IMG/VR virus record: IMGVR_UViG_3300011934_000017
Location: 124,001-188,000 of that record
Length of the DNA: 64,000 bases
Strand: one strand, 5' to 3'
Source: a virus
Below, one piece after another: positions 8,007 through 15,376 of the stretch (position 1 is the stretch's first letter; the number at the start of each line of letters is the position of its first letter). The notes beneath the pieces are model-generated. The model was given only the letters and a program-made list of their open reading frames with translations. It had not been told where the DNA came from and did no database searches. A program made the translations under genes and the position numbers.

Positions 8007-8668
8007 TATTTGGTTTCAGATTCTTTTTCCACCAAACTGAGAAATTGTAGAATAGAGTCTCTGGACCAGTTGTCAAATGTTTTTCCTACGACCGTTCCAT
8101 CGTACTTGGTTTTTGGATCTAACTTGAACCAGAGAACTTCAATAAGCTCGTCCGTTTCTAAAAGGTCTTCATCTTCTCCTAGAAATTTCGAAGAAGGTCT
8201 TGTGTCTGATCTAACAGTTTCTTCGTGGAAGAGATTGCGCCAGCTTTTAGGTTCTGACTCTTCGAACACCATTTGCTGGCCGGTGTGTTCTACAAGCTTA
8301 GCTTTCGGTCCAATGATGTTACTCATATTTTCCATGATACGGGAAAACACCAGTAAATCCATAGAACTGAAATCATCATCTTTGATGCTGAGTGTGAAAG
8401 TTGCTAGCTTTGCAGTTTCCATCTTGCTCTCCTTAGAATATGGGGATTCTGGTTCAGGAATAGGAGTCTCAACAACATCGAGAATTTTAGACATAAAAAG
8501 CTCGTCCTGTTCACCGTGCAACCAAAGGTGAGAGTCTTCCTCTAGTTCCTCATGAAACGGCTCATAGAACCACTCTAATAAAACCCACTTCTTGAAAGGC
8601 TTTCTATGATTCATAGAGGTCAGTACCCAGTACCAACCTGGCTTTCTATTTTTGTCGTTTGTGTTCAT
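8006..8668 (-). CDS. Hypothetical protein
   Basis: 220 residues, acidic in the middle, beginning with an aromatic-rich segment (NRKPGWYWVL, KKWVLLEWFYEP). No known motif. GAGGTT lies before the ATG. It overlaps the stop of the NADAR gene by 23 bases, so the two are translationally linked. No function assigned. Confidence 0.6.
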   Translation of the reverse strand: MNTNDKNRKPGWYWVLTSMNHRKPFKKWVLLEWFYEPFHEELEEDSHLWLHGEQDELFMSKILDVVETPIPEPESPYSKESKMETAKLATFTLSIKDDDFSSMDLLVFSRIMENMSNIIGPKAKLVEHTGQQMVFEESEPKSWRNLFHEETVRSDTRPSSKFLGEDEDLLETDELIEVLWFKLDPKTKYDGTVVGKTFDNWSRDSILQFLSLVEKESETK

Positions 8669-9137
8669 TGATAACCTCGAAGGAGCGCTTAGTTATTTCT
8701 TGATGATGTTCCATCAACTCTTTTCGAACTTCTGTCAAAATGCGACCAAGATGATTTTGACCAGTGCCTTCTACTTTACCCCAGAATCTATCGCCATGAT
8801 TGTTTCCTTCTTCTAACACAGCAGGGTACGTACCGATCAGTGAAATAGATAGATCAGGATTCTGTTTAAATTTCATGCGTACAATATTTTTCATCACGCG
8901 AAGCTTAACGTCTTCCCAGTCTTCACGCATAACAACCTTGTATCCAAAATGCTTTGCTTGCTTGGGCGAAGTAGCTTCAGCGATCTTTCGTTTCATCTGC
9001 CTATCACCAGTCTTGGCTGCCTGATAGGCGTGTTCAGAAGTCGGATAAGTAATGCCCCTACGTTCAATAGGGGCTGCATAGAAGTTGCTGAGGAAAAAAT
9101 ACTTTCCTCGAAAGCGATCAATTAGAGTGACGGTCAT
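8646..9137 (-). CDS. NADAR (YbiA-like) ADP-ribose glycosidase
   Basis: 163 residues, full family length. Clear family marks: YFFLSNFYAAPIERRGITYPTSEH (read in two parts, LSNFYAAP and YPTSEHAYQAAK), then PKQAKHFGY, DWEDVKLRVM, FWG and GQNHLGRIL. NADAR proteins cleave N-glycosidic bonds of ADP-riboside-type substrates; some remove ADP-ribose from guanine in DNA and so counter DarT-type antiphage toxins. In a phage the likely role is to undo host DNA ADP-ribosylation, or to act in NAD metabolism. AGGAG precedes the ATG, which overlaps the upstream stop. Confidence 0.88.
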   Translation of the reverse strand: MTVTLIDRFRGKYFFLSNFYAAPIERRGITYPTSEHAYQAAKTGDRQMKRKIAEATSPKQAKHFGYKVVMREDWEDVKLRVMKNIVRMKFKQNPDLSISLIGTYPAVLEEGNNHGDRFWGKVEGTGQNHLGRILTEVRKELMEHHQEITKRSFEVINEHKRQK

Positions 9138-9540
9138 CTTCTAGCTCCTCTTTCAATAAATCTCTTTCGTCAGGACGTATATTGTGTAGAATTTCAATGG
9201 CACTCTGGATGCGATCTTCTGCCGTCATGATACGACCCTGCACCGAGGAATTACCAAAACGCTTGCTACTTCTAAGTCCTTGGCAGACTGCTACTTGGTC
9301 GGACAGTTTATCTAGCAGGTCATAAAACTCTTTTTCAGGATTTTGCTGGGCTTCGTGCCCAATCTTACGTGCTTTCCACTGAACAACACGCTCTTCAGTG
9401 CTTCTTGGTTCTACGTGCGAATACATAGCATCTTCCGCGTTTTCGAATGCGTTTTTAGGACGCACAACACCTAAAGAAAACAAAGACGGATGCAGGTTGC
9501 GAAAGAAAGAGGTAAATGAGGCTTTACGAAGGATTGACAT
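9118..9540 (-). CDS. Hypothetical protein
   Basis: 140 residues from the ATG at 9540, chosen because AAGGAAG lies 4-10 bases upstream; a longer frame to 9783 overlaps the Tad2-like gene and lacks a good site. The protein is charged and helical toward the C-terminus (EDRIQSAIEILHNI) with no recognisable domain. It overlaps the NADAR start by 20 bases, which makes coupled expression with NADAR likely. Confidence 0.55.
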   Translation of the reverse strand: MSILRKASFTSFFRNLHPSLFSLGVVRPKNAFENAEDAMYSHVEPRSTEERVVQWKARKIGHEAQQNPEKEFYDLLDKLSDQVAVCQGLRSSKRFGNSSVQGRIMTAEDRIQSAIEILHNIRPDERDLLKEELEDDRHSN

Positions 9541-9589
9541 GGTGCTTCCTTGTTTTGAACGCGCAACGCGCATTATGTAGAGGTAGAAG

Positions 9590-9835
9590 TTAGATGTTAA
9601 ACGATTGTGATTTTCTGGGATCTGGATCACCGTTGTAGAAATCCCATTCATCACTATTGATAAACCCGAACGTGAAGTCCCAATCAGGAGTGTCTTTAAG
9701 ACGAATAGATTCATTGTTTTTCGTGACGATAATAATCTCCTTGGTTTGGTTATCCCAATACCAGTAGCCAAGAAAGCCAGCACAGGTCATTTTCTTACCG
9801 TGCTTCATCCAGTTAAAAGCTGTTTGGAATCTCAT
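9590..9835 (-). CDS. DUF2829 / Tad2-like small protein (candidate Thoeris counter-defence)
   Basis: 81 residues. The pattern F-x-x-A-x-x-x-M-K-x-G-K-K at the N-terminus, GFLGYWYW in the middle and a terminal NSDEWDFYNG match the DUF2829 layout (F-x-E-A-L-x-x-L-K-x-G-K-K-V...GW.G...DW). Some DUF2829 proteins (Tad2) bind the signalling molecule made by Thoeris defence TIR proteins and keep the effector off. Size fits. Sequence similarity is moderate and not all DUF2829 proteins are Tad2, so the counter-defence role is a hypothesis. Its neighbours, NADAR and a degenerate methyltransferase, are also plausible counter-defence genes. Confidence 0.5.
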   Translation of the reverse strand: MRFQTAFNWMKHGKKMTCAGFLGYWYWDNQTKEIIIVTKNNESIRLKDTPDWDFTFGFINSDEWDFYNGDPDPRKSQSFNI

Positions 9836-9845
9836 AGTATAATCT

Positions 9846-10046
9846 CTAGCCTTCTAATGGTCCGTATTTATGCTTCTTAGCGAATTTGTAACACCACGTT
9901 TCAGAAACCATAGTCGCACAGGTCTGACAGAGAGGCATCACACCGCCTCGCCACCAATACAGCGTTTGCTTTTTACATTTAACGCAATCTTCTATGCCGT
10001 ATTTGAGGAGTTCAGGATCATTTTCTTTGATTACAGGTACAGGCAT
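9846..10046 (-). CDS. Small zinc-ribbon protein
   Basis: 66 residues with two CxxC knuckles: CVKCKKQ and, 18 residues on, CQTCATM. This is a typical zinc ribbon, usually nucleic-acid or protein binding. Strong AGGAGA before the ATG. Function unknown. Confidence 0.65.
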   Translation of the reverse strand: MPVPVIKENDPELLKYGIEDCVKCKKQTLYWWRGGVMPLCQTCATMVSETWCYKFAKKHKYGPLEG

Positions 10047-10061
10047 CTGGTATCTCCTATG

Positions 10062-10397
10062 CTATAAGCGAAGACTTCTTGCCGACGTAGATCGTGTAGG
10101 CGAGGATTTGACATCAAGGCGATCCGCAATGTTTTGAATTTCTTCCAGTTTAGGAATGTCTTCAGACTCTATTGCTTCTATTTTGCCCAACAGTCGATTG
10201 ATATCCTCTTCACGAGAGCTTGCGTATTTCAAAGCCTCGTCTACCGTATCAAAATCAGGACAAATTTCAGGTGTTTTAGGTTGGGCACCAGAGACCGTAG
10301 AATACTTGGCGTAGACAGCATCATACTTCGCGTTTATACGTGCAACCAGTTCTTTAGCTTTCTTTAGATAGGAAGTTGTTTCTTCAAAGGTACGCAT
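10062..10397 (-). CDS. Hypothetical helical protein
   Basis: 111 residues, mostly helical with coiled-coil potential at both ends (FEETTSYLKKAKELVARINAK and a Glu/Ile-rich segment near 75-95) and a basic Ser/Arg C-terminus. AAGGAAG precedes the ATG. A weak late-type box (AATGTAAATA) lies 44 bases upstream inside the next gene. Function unknown. Confidence 0.55.
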   Translation of the reverse strand: MRTFEETTSYLKKAKELVARINAKYDAVYAKYSTVSGAQPKTPEICPDFDTVDEALKYASSREEDINRLLGKIEAIESEDIPKLEEIQNIADRLDVKSSPTRSTSARSLRL

Positions 10398-10406
10398 GAG
10401 GCTTCC

Positions 10407-11078
10407 TTAGTTTTGTTTGAGAATTTTCTTTAGCTTACTATATTTACATTCTTTCGTGACGATACCGACGGTCTTTGCTTTTGTCCTAGAGTGCTGTATA
10501 AACTTGGAGTGTAAGCATGACGTGTCTAAGATTAGACCTGAACTAAAGGCGTCCAAAGCTGCCTTCTCAAAAGATTTTACGTCTACTATGTTTGTGGAAA
10601 GTGCAGGACCGTTGGAGAAGACAAGCGCAAACTTGAAACCATCAGATACAGGCAACAGCTTTAAAAAACTCAGATCGAAGCCTGACTGAAAGGCCGAAAA
10701 CAAAACGCAGTGCAATACGTTAGGTTCTATCAGAATAAAAATCTTTCCGTCGTCTTTAAGAACCCTGCTACAAAAAGTGAAGAAAGGGTCCACGTAGAAA
10801 GCCCATGCTTTAGGATGTAGCAAAGCTCGCACATTGAAGTGATAGTGGTCTGGATATGTCAACACAAGACCAACGGATTTATCACTCAGCTTCCTCATGC
10901 CTTCAGACAGATTGGTATAAAATAAAATGGCAGAGCCGTCATCCGTTTGAAAAGCTTTTTGATCACTGCGCTTAACGCGATCATACGCCGACAGTACGTG
11001 GCCTCCATGTACGTCGCATTCCGAAATAATGGAAACATCTATTGCCGTACAACCACAACTATAGACGTTGATCTTCAC
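10407..11078 (-). CDS. Degenerate DNA methyltransferase-like protein (beta-class order)
   Basis: 223 residues. The N-terminal part AILFYTNLSEGMRKLSDKSV followed by GLVLTYPDHYHFN has the layout of an N6-adenine/N4-cytosine methyltransferase (G-D-x-x-x-x-L-x-x-L-x-D-x-S-V-D-L-x-x-x-D-P-P-Y), but the catalytic D/S-P-P-Y has become YPDHY. The C-terminal LDTSCLHSKFIQHSRTKAK with VGIVTKECKYSKL mirrors motif I and what follows (LDPFxGSGTT...G-I-E/N-x-x-x-x-Y). The FxGxG loop is lost too. So the fold is probably kept but methylation is not. It may bind DNA or AdoMet, or occupy host restriction or methylase sites. GTG start with AAGGA about 8 bases upstream. Confidence 0.6.
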   Translation of the reverse strand: MKINVYSCGCTAIDVSIISECDVHGGHVLSAYDRVKRSDQKAFQTDDGSAILFYTNLSEGMRKLSDKSVGLVLTYPDHYHFNVRALLHPKAWAFYVDPFFTFCSRVLKDDGKIFILIEPNVLHCVLFSAFQSGFDLSFLKLLPVSDGFKFALVFSNGPALSTNIVDVKSFEKAALDAFSSGLILDTSCLHSKFIQHSRTKAKTVGIVTKECKYSKLKKILKQN

Positions 11079-11449
11079 GACAGCTTTCCTTCGTCTCCGT
11101 CCATAGAGTTATCAGGCGGCACATAGTCGAATTGGCTTTTCATTTCAAAAGACGGACCTACGTAGTCTACAAAAGGAAAGTCTTCTATGTCACCTGACTG
11201 CCAACGTTCAATCGCTTCAACGAATTTGCCAAAAGAAACAAGCACCGCTACTGGTAGATCGGACAGCAGCTTTATCTCCATCATATCAGAGTTAACGACG
11301 GTGAAGCCCATAGCTTTAACGTCCATATCAAAGTAGGATATTAGTCGGTAATCCTCTTCGACAGGCAACACAACATAGGCAGAGCTTTGTACTTCTTGCA
11401 GTTGAGAGTTTAAGTCAAGAATCTCGGACTTTAGATCAGAAAATAACAT
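11075..11449 (-). CDS. Hypothetical protein
   Basis: 124 residues, acidic, beginning with a short amphipathic helix (LKSEILDLNSQLQEV) and continuing as a mixed alpha/beta domain. AGGAG 5 bases before ATG; its stop overlaps the GTG start of the degenerate methyltransferase, so the two are coupled. No recognised domain. Confidence 0.55.
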   Translation of the reverse strand: MLFSDLKSEILDLNSQLQEVQSSAYVVLPVEEDYRLISYFDMDVKAMGFTVVNSDMMEIKLLSDLPVAVLVSFGKFVEAIERWQSGDIEDFPFVDYVGPSFEMKSQFDYVPPDNSMDGDEGKLS

Positions 11450-11450
11450 A

Positions 11451-12155
11451 CTAGCTCCTGTCTATCGAAAACTCCAAAGAGGAAGAAACTAAGTCTTTGG
11501 CGAGGAGTGGTTTATCATGAATGATGCGGCTATCAAACAACGCCATGTATTCATCGTTATCACACACTATGGAAAGAACACGGTTTTTAGCCATCATAAA
11601 GAATGTTTCTGCACCGTTCGCTTCTATGATATCCTGAAGTCTTTTAACTCCTTTCAAAAGGGCTTCTGTGTCAGGATGGGTCTTTAGCAGAATCAAGTGA
11701 TCATACGGAATGGAGCCGGTAGCGGCAAGGTAGTTGTATGTCTTCCAGTGCAAGTCTAGCTTCCACTCCAGTCGTTGGCAAAGCTGGTGCGCATCATGAT
11801 CTTCATACGTAGCAAACCAACGTTGTGGTTCTACCTTTTTCTTCAAGTGACGTATGAACGCAAGCTCTCTGCGGGCTTCGTCAAGGCAAGGCTGTGCGGT
11901 CACCTTACGCGCTTTCTGCTCGTCAATGTTACACTGCGCCAGCATCTTTCCGCTCTTAGACTCTGTATCATCTGAGAGGATAACCTTCGAAGCCAATACT
12001 TTTGCCTGTGCTCGCAAACTTTCAGCCATAGAAGATTGAATGGCAAAGTCTCGATCCTCTTCCAATTCACACAGCACACGGTAGGCTTCATCGCACGTAT
12101 GGCAATTACTCAGAATAAGGTGAGCAATTTCAAACCTTGAATGTTTCCAATGCAT
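11451..12155 (-). CDS. Hypothetical protein
   Basis: 234 residues from the ATG at 12155, chosen because GGAGAG lies 6 bases upstream; a longer frame to 12197 has no good site. The protein is helical with many His, Cys and Glu residues (FEIAHLILSNCHTCDEAYRVLCELEED) and resembles no family I can name. Confidence 0.55.
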   Translation of the reverse strand: MHWKHSRFEIAHLILSNCHTCDEAYRVLCELEEDRDFAIQSSMAESLRAQAKVLASKVILSDDTESKSGKMLAQCNIDEQKARKVTAQPCLDEARRELAFIRHLKKKVEPQRWFATYEDHDAHQLCQRLEWKLDLHWKTYNYLAATGSIPYDHLILLKTHPDTEALLKGVKRLQDIIEANGAETFFMMAKNRVLSIVCDNDEYMALFDSRIIHDKPLLAKDLVSSSLEFSIDRS

Positions 12156-12251
12156 AGTTCTCTCCAAAGCAAAATACCCGTGATGAAAGCAATTCAAAAG
12201 CTAAACTCGAAAGTTCGTTTTGATATTGACTCCCAAACACGGGTATTTATT

Positions 12252-12280
12252 AACAAGCACCAACATGGTCAGTGCTTGTT
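12252..12280 (-). terminator. Hairpin after the H1-like gene
   Basis: AACAAGCAC paired with GTGCTTGTT around an 11-base loop, 40 bases beyond the stop at 12320. There is no strong T run on the minus strand, so it may be a weak terminator or an RNA-stabilising 3' hairpin. Confidence 0.45.
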
Positions 12281-12319
12281 GTACCGGCAACGATTTTTAA
12301 TTAGTTTGAAGCGGCAAGC

Positions 12320-12796
12320 TTATAGCTCGTCGTCAAAATCATCGAAGTCGTCAGACTTTGCAGCTTTCTTGGCTTTCTTAGTCTTCTTGCCTTTGGCAGG
12401 AGCAGCTTCATCGGCAGCTTTCTTGGCTTTCTTAGTCTTCTTGCCTTTGGCGGGTGCTTCTTCTTCAGCAGCAGCTTTCTTACCTTTCTTGCCTTTCTTG
12501 CCTTTGGCGGGTGCTTCTTCTTCAGCAGCAGCTTTCTTGCCTTTACCTTTCTTGCCTTTGGCAGGCTTTTCTTCGGCAGCAGCTTTCTTGCCTTTACCTT
12601 TCTTGCCTTTGGCAGGAGCGGCGGCAGCTTCTTCGCCATTTTCTACGACTTCAAGTTGAGCCTGCACGTTTACGATTGCTTCATCGATTTTATTAGCCGC
12701 TTGGCCTAGACTCTTTTCTGAAGCTTGCAAGGCGCGAAGTTCTTTCTTGAGACGTGAAGCTTCGGCGCGCTGTTGAAGTTCTACTGTTTTAGCCAT
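12320..12796 (-). CDS. Histone-H1-like Lys/Ala-rich repeat protein
   Basis: 158 residues. A short coiled coil (about residues 1-50) is followed by five or six repeats of the form AAAEE-x-PAKGKKGKGKK and a final acidic DDFDDFDDEL. The tail composition is that of eukaryotic H1 C-termini and bacterial H1-like proteins, which neutralise DNA charge. It is the first of a cluster of probable DNA-packaging or chromatin-like proteins (12.3-19.6 kb). A late-type promoter lies 84 bases upstream. Function in DNA condensation is inferred from composition. Confidence 0.6.
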   Translation of the reverse strand: MAKTVELQQRAEASRLKKELRALQASEKSLGQAANKIDEAIVNVQAQLEVVENGEEAAAAPAKGKKGKGKKAAAEEKPAKGKKGKGKKAAAEEEAPAKGKKGKKGKKAAAEEEAPAKGKKTKKAKKAADEAAPAKGKKTKKAKKAAKSDDFDDFDDEL

Positions 12797-12854
12797 TTTC
12801 TACTCTCCGAGATTTACTGCAAAAATACAACGTATGTTGTAAGAAGGGATCAAA

Positions 12855-12875
12855 GAACGGAAACAACTTCCGTTC
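12855..12875. terminator. Hairpin GAACGGAA/TTCCGTTC
   Basis: Perfect 8-bp inverted repeat with a 5-base loop. On the plus strand it is followed by TTTTT. On the minus strand it lies just downstream of the late-type promoter at 12880-12888, so it would form the 5' end of the H1-like mRNA or end transcripts from the gene at 12922-13314. Confidence 0.5.
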
Positions 12876-12879
12876 TTTT

Positions 12880-12888
12880 TATTTACAC
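12880..12888 (-). promoter_or_regulatory. Late-type promoter GTGTAAATA
   Basis: Exact consensus on the minus strand, 84 bases before the H1-like gene. Confidence 0.65.
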
Positions 12889-12921
12889 TTTACCAGGTTT
12901 CTAAAATTAGACGATTAGGAA

Positions 12922-13314
12922 TTATTCGTCCCAGTCATCGTCATCGTCTTCATCTTCATCATCTTCATCATCTTCATCATCTTCATCATCTTCATCATCT
13001 TCATCTTCATCATCTTCATCGTCGTCGAGGTCTTCATCGTCGTCGAGGTCTTCGTCCTCGTCTTCGTCCTCGTCCTCTTCGTCAGCTTCATCTTCATCTT
13101 CATCTTCATCGTCATCGCCGAAGTCATCATCCTCTTCATCATCACCGGAATCATCTTCACCGTCTGGAACGGATTCGGCAACAGCGTCGGTAAGCGTGTC
13201 TAGCGTATAACCAGCAGCCTGGGCTTCGGACAATAGAGTAAGAATTGCGGAAGCAAGCAGTTCTTCCAAGTTCAGTTTTGGAGCTTTTGCTGCGGTTTTC
13301 TTTGACTTCGCCAT
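12922..13314 (-). CDS. Small protein with giant Asp/Glu tail
   Basis: 130 residues. Residues 1-50 form a small helical domain after a basic MAKSKKTAAKAPK start. Residues 52-130 are almost only Asp and Glu, ending DDDDDWDE, the same end as the SSB-like protein. The coding DNA is a long GAT/GAA/GAC triplet repeat (see 12935-13105). Such a tail could mimic DNA, buffer basic proteins such as the neighbouring H1- and HU-like proteins, or dock the replisome. No family recognised. Confidence 0.6.
   Translation of the reverse strand: MAKSKKTAAKAPKLNLEELLASAILTLLSEAQAAGYTLDTLTDAVAESVPDGEDDSGDDEEDDDFGDDDEDEDEDEADEEDEDEDEDEDLDDDEDLDDDEDDEDEDDEDDEDDEDDEDDEDEDDDDDWDE
12935..13105. repeat. Triplet microsatellite coding for poly-Asp/Glu
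   Basis: Tandem 9-mers (tcatcatct and close variants) run in register across about 170 bases on the plus strand, with cleaner units at 12955-13015. The run is in frame, so slippage by whole units would change only tail length. Confidence 0.8.
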
Positions 13315-13364
13315 TTTTAATTCCTCAATACTGATAAGATTTAGTCGAGCATATCGACAGATAG

Positions 13365-13373
13365 TTTTTACAC
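13365..13373 (-). promoter_or_regulatory. Late-type promoter variant GTGTAAAAA
   Basis: Minus-strand one-base variant of GTGTAAATA, 51 bases before the acidic-tail gene. Confidence 0.35.
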
Positions 13374-13390
13374 TTTTACTTCAACTTACT

Positions 13391-14059
13391 TCAGAGGTCT
13401 TCGTCATCTAAGTCGTCGTCTTCTTCCTCGTCGTCGTCTTCATCTTCCTCGTCGTCGAGGTCTTCATCTTCCTCGTCGTCGAGGTCTTCATCTTCCTCGT
13501 CGTCCTCGTCCTCCTCTTCATCTTCGAGGTCTTCATCTTCTTCATCAAAATCTTCTTCTACAGGCTTTTTCTTCTTAGCCTTTCGTGAGGACTTTTCGTT
13601 ATCTTCTTCGTCCGCAAAGACTTCGATGTGGACGTTATCGTTTGAAAAGATTGTAGTAATCTCTCCAGTAACGGAATCTTTTACCGTCAAGGTACCTGTA
13701 GCAGCATCGCGGCGAACAAGACCTTTCACCGTGTACATAAGCTCAGACTTGATAAGGGTGATGCTTGACGGCTCACCTGGCTTACCGAAAACTTTGACAA
13801 CATCGCGGATTAAAAATGTTGAAATGCGAGTCTTTTTTGAGGCGTTAGTTTTCTTATGACGAAACACAACGCCTGTTTCATCGTAGGAGACTAGAAAACC
13901 ATTTAGCGTTACAGGTACGCGCATAGCATAGACGTTTACGGTATGTACCGCTTTCTTCGCGTCTAAGCCTACACCAGCTTTGATGCCGCGTAGACGTTTT
14001 GAAATCTTTTCAGACTGTGATAGGCGACCACGAGGTGCGCGTGTTGCTGACTTAGCCAT
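13391..14059 (-). CDS. Beta-rich domain protein with long acidic tail
   Basis: 222 residues. A basic start (MAKSATRAPRGRLSQ) leads into a globular domain (about 35-150) of short beta strands (NGFLVSYDETGVVFRHKK, VFGKPGEPSSITLI) that looks like an SH3- or Sm-like barrel. Residues about 150-222 are Lys then almost pure Glu/Asp. The layout, with a basic arm, small barrel and acidic tail, recalls nucleic-acid chaperones. GAAGGAAG precedes the ATG and a late-type promoter lies 47 bases upstream. Family not recognised. Confidence 0.6.
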   Translation of the reverse strand: MAKSATRAPRGRLSQSEKISKRLRGIKAGVGLDAKKAVHTVNVYAMRVPVTLNGFLVSYDETGVVFRHKKTNASKKTRISTFLIRDVVKVFGKPGEPSSITLIKSELMYTVKGLVRRDAATGTLTVKDSVTGEITTIFSNDNVHIEVFADEEDNEKSSRKAKKKKPVEEDFDEEDEDLEDEEEDEDDEEDEDLDDEEDEDLDDEEDEDDDEEEDDDLDDEDL

Positions 14060-14105
14060 TTGAGCTTCCTTCAGATTAAAGAAAATTGCTTGTCTTACGA
14101 ATTAG

Positions 14106-14114
14106 TATTTACAC
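14106..14114 (-). promoter_or_regulatory. Late-type promoter GTGTAAATA
   Basis: Exact consensus on the minus strand, 47 bases before the gene at 13391-14059. Confidence 0.65.
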
Positions 14115-14124
14115 TTTATTGCAG

Positions 14125-14142
14125 AAGGGGCAGATGCCCCTT
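14125..14142 (-). terminator. Hairpin after the gene at 14146
   Basis: AAGGGGCA/TGCCCCTT, 3 bases beyond the stop of the preceding minus-strand gene; the T run is weak, so termination efficiency is uncertain. Confidence 0.5.
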
Positions 14143-14145
14143 CGA

Positions 14146-15291
14146 TCATACCATCAAAAGAATGTCGGAATTTTCAGGCATCAGCAGTGCGGCTGCTTGC
14201 TGTGCAGTGTTGCCAGCAGGGAACAAACGGTAGATATCGTTATCCAGATCAACCGCACAGTGATGCAAGTAATTCGTGGAGATAATAACCGCTTCGCTTC
14301 CTTCTTCTACTGAGTAATGCTGTAGAAGTTCTACCACAGCAGAATCCAGCAGGTCTTCAGAACTAAAGGCGAAAGTCAGACGGAAGTCATCTTCTTCCAT
14401 GCTTGCGGCTTTAGCGTAGTTAGAAATGATACGCTGAATTGTAGCGAACGGTTTGATCAGCGAAGAGGAGCCTACAAGCAACGGCATCTTCACATTAACA
14501 GCGATGGTCGGACGAATTACGATAGTGCCGTCTTCATCGGTGTCAAACACTGCCCAGGTACCAAAGTGGTAAGATTCTTCGGCAGGAACTGTGTGCGTAG
14601 TAGGAGAAGCCGTAGCATTTACTTCTGTTACGCCAACAGAATCAAGGCCGTCTTCGTCGTCCTCTTCTGTGTCTTCAGTCTCTTCTTCCTGATGGAGTTC
14701 AATGAACTTGAATACAGGGTTCGAAGGATCAGGAAAGGCACCGTACATGATATTGTTGATATCCGCATTCATGTGATCCATCATGGCAGTAACACGATCT
14801 TCTGTGTTAGAGGCAGGACCAAAGAACACAACACTACGGTCAGACATACGGTCAACGTAACGCGCTAGCTCTGCAAGGTTGTCACGAATAAGACCGTACG
14901 GGTTATTCTTTTTACCAATGCCTTTGCGCATCGGGCTGTTCACGCTGTAGAACGCATCACCGATACGAACAACATCAGGAACATCGGCAGTTTCGCGTGA
15001 AACGTTGAGCATGATACGCGGAGCGATTCGCAGGCGCACAGAATCATTGCCTGCAAACAGTTGATTCAAAGTAGGTGCTGTTTCTTCTTCTGCTTCGCCT
15101 TGTTCTGGTTCTTCATCAACTACCATTTGAGTTGATTCGAGTTCAATCTCTGGAACCGATTCAACAGGCTCGCGATCACCTTCTGCGAAAGAACGTGCGG
15201 ACATGGATACGCCGTTATTATCGCGCTTAGCCATAAGCTCTGAAATTTCGGCATCAACATCGCTGTTTTGGGTACGGTTTTGATCAGTCAT
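14146..15291 (-). CDS. Hypothetical acidic protein
   Basis: 381 residues from the ATG at 15291, preceded by GAGG 8 bases upstream; a longer frame exists but lacks a good site. Two folded regions (about 85-190 and 235-381) are separated by an acidic linker (EEETEDTEEDDEDG). The C-terminal half has regular strand-helix alternation (EEGSEAVIISTNYLHHCAVDLD). No motif I recognise. An exact late-type box lies 127 bases upstream inside the next gene, consistent with late, possibly virion, expression. Confidence 0.6.
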   Translation of the reverse strand: MTDQNRTQNSDVDAEISELMAKRDNNGVSMSARSFAEGDREPVESVPEIELESTQMVVDEEPEQGEAEEETAPTLNQLFAGNDSVRLRIAPRIMLNVSRETADVPDVVRIGDAFYSVNSPMRKGIGKKNNPYGLIRDNLAELARYVDRMSDRSVVFFGPASNTEDRVTAMMDHMNADINNIMYGAFPDPSNPVFKFIELHQEEETEDTEEDDEDGLDSVGVTEVNATASPTTHTVPAEESYHFGTWAVFDTDEDGTIVIRPTIAVNVKMPLLVGSSSLIKPFATIQRIISNYAKAASMEEDDFRLTFAFSSEDLLDSAVVELLQHYSVEEGSEAVIISTNYLHHCAVDLDNDIYRLFPAGNTAQQAAALLMPENSDILLMV

Positions 15292-15376
15292 TTTCTTTAC
15301 CTCTTTTTCGTTTTGGGATACCATCTGCTGGTGAAGCTGGGAGCGTCTACTGCTCACTCTGTCCATGTAATGTCTC

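Noticed and set aside
9541-9783. Longer N-terminus for the gene at 9118-9540
   Set aside because: It would run through the Tad2-like gene in another frame and lacks a ribosome site; ATG at 9540 has AAGGAAG.
12141-12696. Plus-strand Leu/Ala-rich open frames opposite the H1-like gene
   Set aside because: Shadows of the GCT/AAG repeats in the real gene.
12935-13105. CRISPR-like periodic repeats
   Set aside because: Repeats are 9-base coding units without spacers.
12915-13181. Met/Lys-rich minus-strand frame overlapping the acidic-tail gene
   Set aside because: Frame-shifted reading of the GAT/GAA triplets; the Asp/Glu frame has the ribosome site and a folded N-terminus.
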